From assembly GCA_035286745.1 (NCBI GenBank), contig DATECU010000022.1, forward strand, positions 1 to 7,397: DNA of 7,397 nucleotides. The letters run 5' to 3'. The DNA is from DATECU01 sp035286745 (lineage in GTDB: Bacteria; Acidobacteriota; Vicinamibacteria; Fen-336). The position numbers and the translations under genes were made by a program. Below are positions 6,044-7,397 of the stretch, one piece after another. Numbering within the stretch: position 1 is the first letter of the stretch; each line of letters starts with the position of its first letter. Under the pieces are notes generated by a model that worked only from the letters and a program-made list of their open reading frames with translations, made no database searches and was not told the DNA's origin.

Positions 6044-6367
6044 GTGACTAGCGCCCACGTCGAATACCTCGGCTTCTCGGTGAAAGGCGCCACCCGCGAG
6101 TACGCGCTGCGGGTCAGGGACGCCGGAGGCGATCATCGCGACGTCACGATGAGCATCACCAACGAGGCCTTCCTGGCCCATCGGGTCCGCTATCAGGATG
6201 CTCCGGACGTCTGCTTTCGAATCCTCCAGCGTGAGATCCTGGCCAGCGCCGACGGCCAGCTGGCCTCCCGCCTCAGCGTGACCGAGGCTGACCTCGAAGA
6301 GTACCGAGTCGCCCAGGCGCCCAAGCCCGCGCAGCGACGCCCGCGCCCGCCGGTACCAGCGGGCTAG
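6044..6367 (+). CDS. Small protein of unknown function (107 aa)
   Basis: A soluble-looking protein with no signal peptide or membrane segment. The N-terminal part (about 4-45) alternates in a beta-like way (HVEYLGFSVKG, REYALRVRD, DVTMSITNEAF). A short segment (AFLAHRVRYQDAPDVCFRIL, about 42-61) follows, and then a charged helix (about 62-90). The tail is basic and proline-rich (PKPAQRRPRPPVPAG) and probably disordered. A compact beta-alpha domain is inferred; no known family was recognised. GTG 6044 was chosen because GGAGGAG at 6028-6034 lies 9 nt ahead. TTG 6035 is in frame but directly abuts that site. The gene stands between the PAS gene and the rubrerythrin-like gene, with spacers of 172 and 128 bp, so an operon is not implied. 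Confidence 0.72.
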   Translation: MTSAHVEYLGFSVKGATREYALRVRDAGGDHRDVTMSITNEAFLAHRVRYQDAPDVCFRILQREILASADGQLASRLSVTEADLEEYRVAQAPKPAQRRPRPPVPAG

Positions 6368-6400
6368 CGATCGAGACCGAGCCGAGCCCCCCACGACGCA

Positions 6401-6424
6401 GCACCAGGGCACCAGGGCACCAGG
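6401..6424 (+). repeat. Three tandem copies of GCACCAGG
   Basis: The 8-mer GCACCAGG occurs three times without a gap (6401-6408, 6409-6416, 6417-6424). It lies in the spacer about 70 bp before the rubrerythrin-like start. It is a short microsatellite-like tract, and copy number may vary between strains. A protein-binding role is only a possibility. Confidence 0.85.
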
Positions 6425-6495
6425 GGGCGGCGTTGAGCCGGAAGCCCAGTCAGGCTACGCTTGACTCACCCCCTCCCCCGAAAGATGGTGTCCCC

Positions 6496-7017
6496 ATGGC
6501 CAAGACCGTCGACTTCGCGACCCTCTCTCTCAAGGACGCACTCGACTTGGCGATCCTGATGGAGGAGGAGGCGCGGGAGCGCTACCTGGAGTTCGCAGAC
6601 CAGATGGAGATCCACCACACCCAGGAGGCCGCGAGCTTCTTCCGCCGCATGGCGGAGAACGAGGCCAAACACGGCCGGCAGCTCTCGGAGCGACGGCAGG
6701 CGGCCTTCCCCGGCCAGCCTCGCGCCGTCAAACGCAGCATGCTGTGGGACGTGGAGGCTCCCGACTACGACGCGGCGCGGGCCTTCATGTCGGTCCGGCA
6801 GGCGATGGAGGTGGCTCTGGACGCCGAACGCAAGGCGCACGACTTCTTCCAGTGGGCCTTGCCCCACCTGAAGGACGCGGAGGTCACCCGCCTGTTCGAG
6901 GAGCTGCGGGAAGAAGAGAGTCAGCACCAGGAGCTGGTGCGCGCGCAGCTGGCCGGGCTTCCGCTGGAACCCGATGCGGACGCCGACGACTACGCCGATG
7001 AGCCGGTGGGTCACTAA
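6496..7017 (+). CDS. Rubrerythrin/ferritin-like diiron protein, no rubredoxin domain
   Basis: From ATG 6496 the product is 173 residues, a four-helix ferritin-like bundle. Both half-sites of a diiron centre are present: Glu23 (E-x6-Y30) and Glu56-x2-His59 (ENEAKH), then Glu111 (E-x6-F118) and Glu141-x2-His144 (EEESQH). This order matches rubrerythrin, which reduces hydrogen peroxide in the cytoplasm. No CxxC rubredoxin domain follows; the tail (about 155-173) is acidic and probably disordered. The electron donor, if it is a peroxidase, must therefore be a separate protein. Iron storage or oxidase roles also occur in the superfamily. ATG 6496 was chosen because the family fold starts just after it. 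An in-frame TTG at 6433 would add 21 residues rich in Ser and Pro that look non-native. The ribosome site is poor (GATGGTG at 6484-6490). It precedes the SRAP gene by 66 bp on the same strand. Confidence 0.9.
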   Translation: MAKTVDFATLSLKDALDLAILMEEEARERYLEFADQMEIHHTQEAASFFRRMAENEAKHGRQLSERRQAAFPGQPRAVKRSMLWDVEAPDYDAARAFMSVRQAMEVALDAERKAHDFFQWALPHLKDAEVTRLFEELREEESQHQELVRAQLAGLPLEPDADADDYADEPVGH

Positions 7018-7083
7018 CGCCGAGCCACGGCCAGAGGAAGCCACCAGGGACAGCAAGGGCCCGAGCGGGCGGGATCAGAGCTG

Positions 7084-7397
7084 ATGTGCGGGCGCTTCGC
7101 CTTGACGGCTTCCGGCGAGGAGTTGGCCGAGGCCTTCGCTCTCGATGCTGCCCCGTCCCTGACCCCTCGCTACAACATCGCTCCCGGCCAGCCGGTGGCG
7201 GTCGTGCGGGCGACGACTGATGGGCGGCGGGAGGCGGCGTCTCTCACCTGGGGCTTCAGCGCCCCGGCCGGCGCCAAGGCCCGCCTGCTCATCAACGCCC
7301 GGGCGGAGACCGCCGAACGCCTGCCCGGCTTCCGCGACTGCTTCCGGACCGGGCGCTGTCTGGTCCCCGCCAGCGGTTTCTTCGAGTGGCAGGCTTC
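7084..7397 (+). CDS. SRAP family protein (YedK/HMCES type), N-terminal half
   Basis: The first 104 residues are present; the gene is cut by the right edge (family members are about 220 residues). It starts MCGRF, so Cys2 becomes the N-terminal nucleophile after Met removal. Further family landmarks are RYNIAPGQ (29-36), LTWGF (54-58), INARAET (70-76) and ASGFFEW (96-102, with Glu101). Known members form a thiazolidine crosslink through Cys2 with abasic sites in single-stranded DNA, shielding them from breakage. The conserved Asn and Glu shape that site; the catalytic His lies beyond the window. The ATG at 7084 is fixed by the need for Cys at position 2. The ribosome site is weak (AGAG at 7076-7079). 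No LexA-type operator was recognised in the 66-bp spacer upstream, so the old family name implying SOS control is not supported here. Confidence 0.95.
   Translation, partial: MCGRFALTASGEELAEAFALDAAPSLTPRYNIAPGQPVAVVRATTDGRREAASLTWGFSAPAGAKARLLINARAETAERLPGFRDCFRTGRCLVPASGFFEWQA

Overview
The window is GC-rich throughout (roughly 70% by eye). It carries nine protein genes, two of them cut by the window edges, and one tRNA gene. The gene families and the C-terminal Cys module of the PAS protein are often seen in Acidobacteriota and in Myxococcota or other former deltaproteobacteria. This is a weak, family-level impression and no marker settles the taxonomy. No mobile element, CRISPR array or phage gene was seen.

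Layout. On the minus strand, running off the left edge, is the N-terminus of an MgtC/DUF4010-type membrane protein. Divergent from it, after an 83-bp gap, a two-gene unit reads rightward: a short-chain dehydrogenase/reductase (SDR)-fold protein that has lost its catalytic residues, then a GT39-type membrane glycosyltransferase. The glycosyltransferase starts inside the stop codon of the SDR gene (TTGA overlap). A small Cys-rich putative lipoprotein follows. Next come a GC-rich 224-bp spacer, a tRNA-Lys(CTT) gene with its own promoter-like sequence, and a 260-bp spacer with no convincing gene. The rest of the window holds a membrane-anchored double-PAS protein ending in a four-cysteine module, a 107-residue protein of unknown function, a rubrerythrin-like diiron protein, and the N-terminal half of an SRAP (YedK/HMCES-type) protein at the right edge. 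All of these are on the plus strand.

How the genes may work together. The only firm functional link is the SDR/glycosyltransferase pair, whose overlap implies co-translation. It suggests that the inactive SDR-fold protein serves envelope glycan transfer, for example as a binding or regulatory partner. The rubrerythrin-like protein (oxidative stress) and the SRAP protein (abasic-site protection) lie 66 bp apart and could form a damage-response neighbourhood, but no operator was seen to support this. The remaining genes look like an ordinary chromosomal assortment.

Most notable observations: the SDR with Ser, Tyr and Lys all replaced; the PAS protein whose only apparent output is a Cys4 module; and the glycosyltransferase with a TPR-like segment and a beta-rich C-terminal domain.
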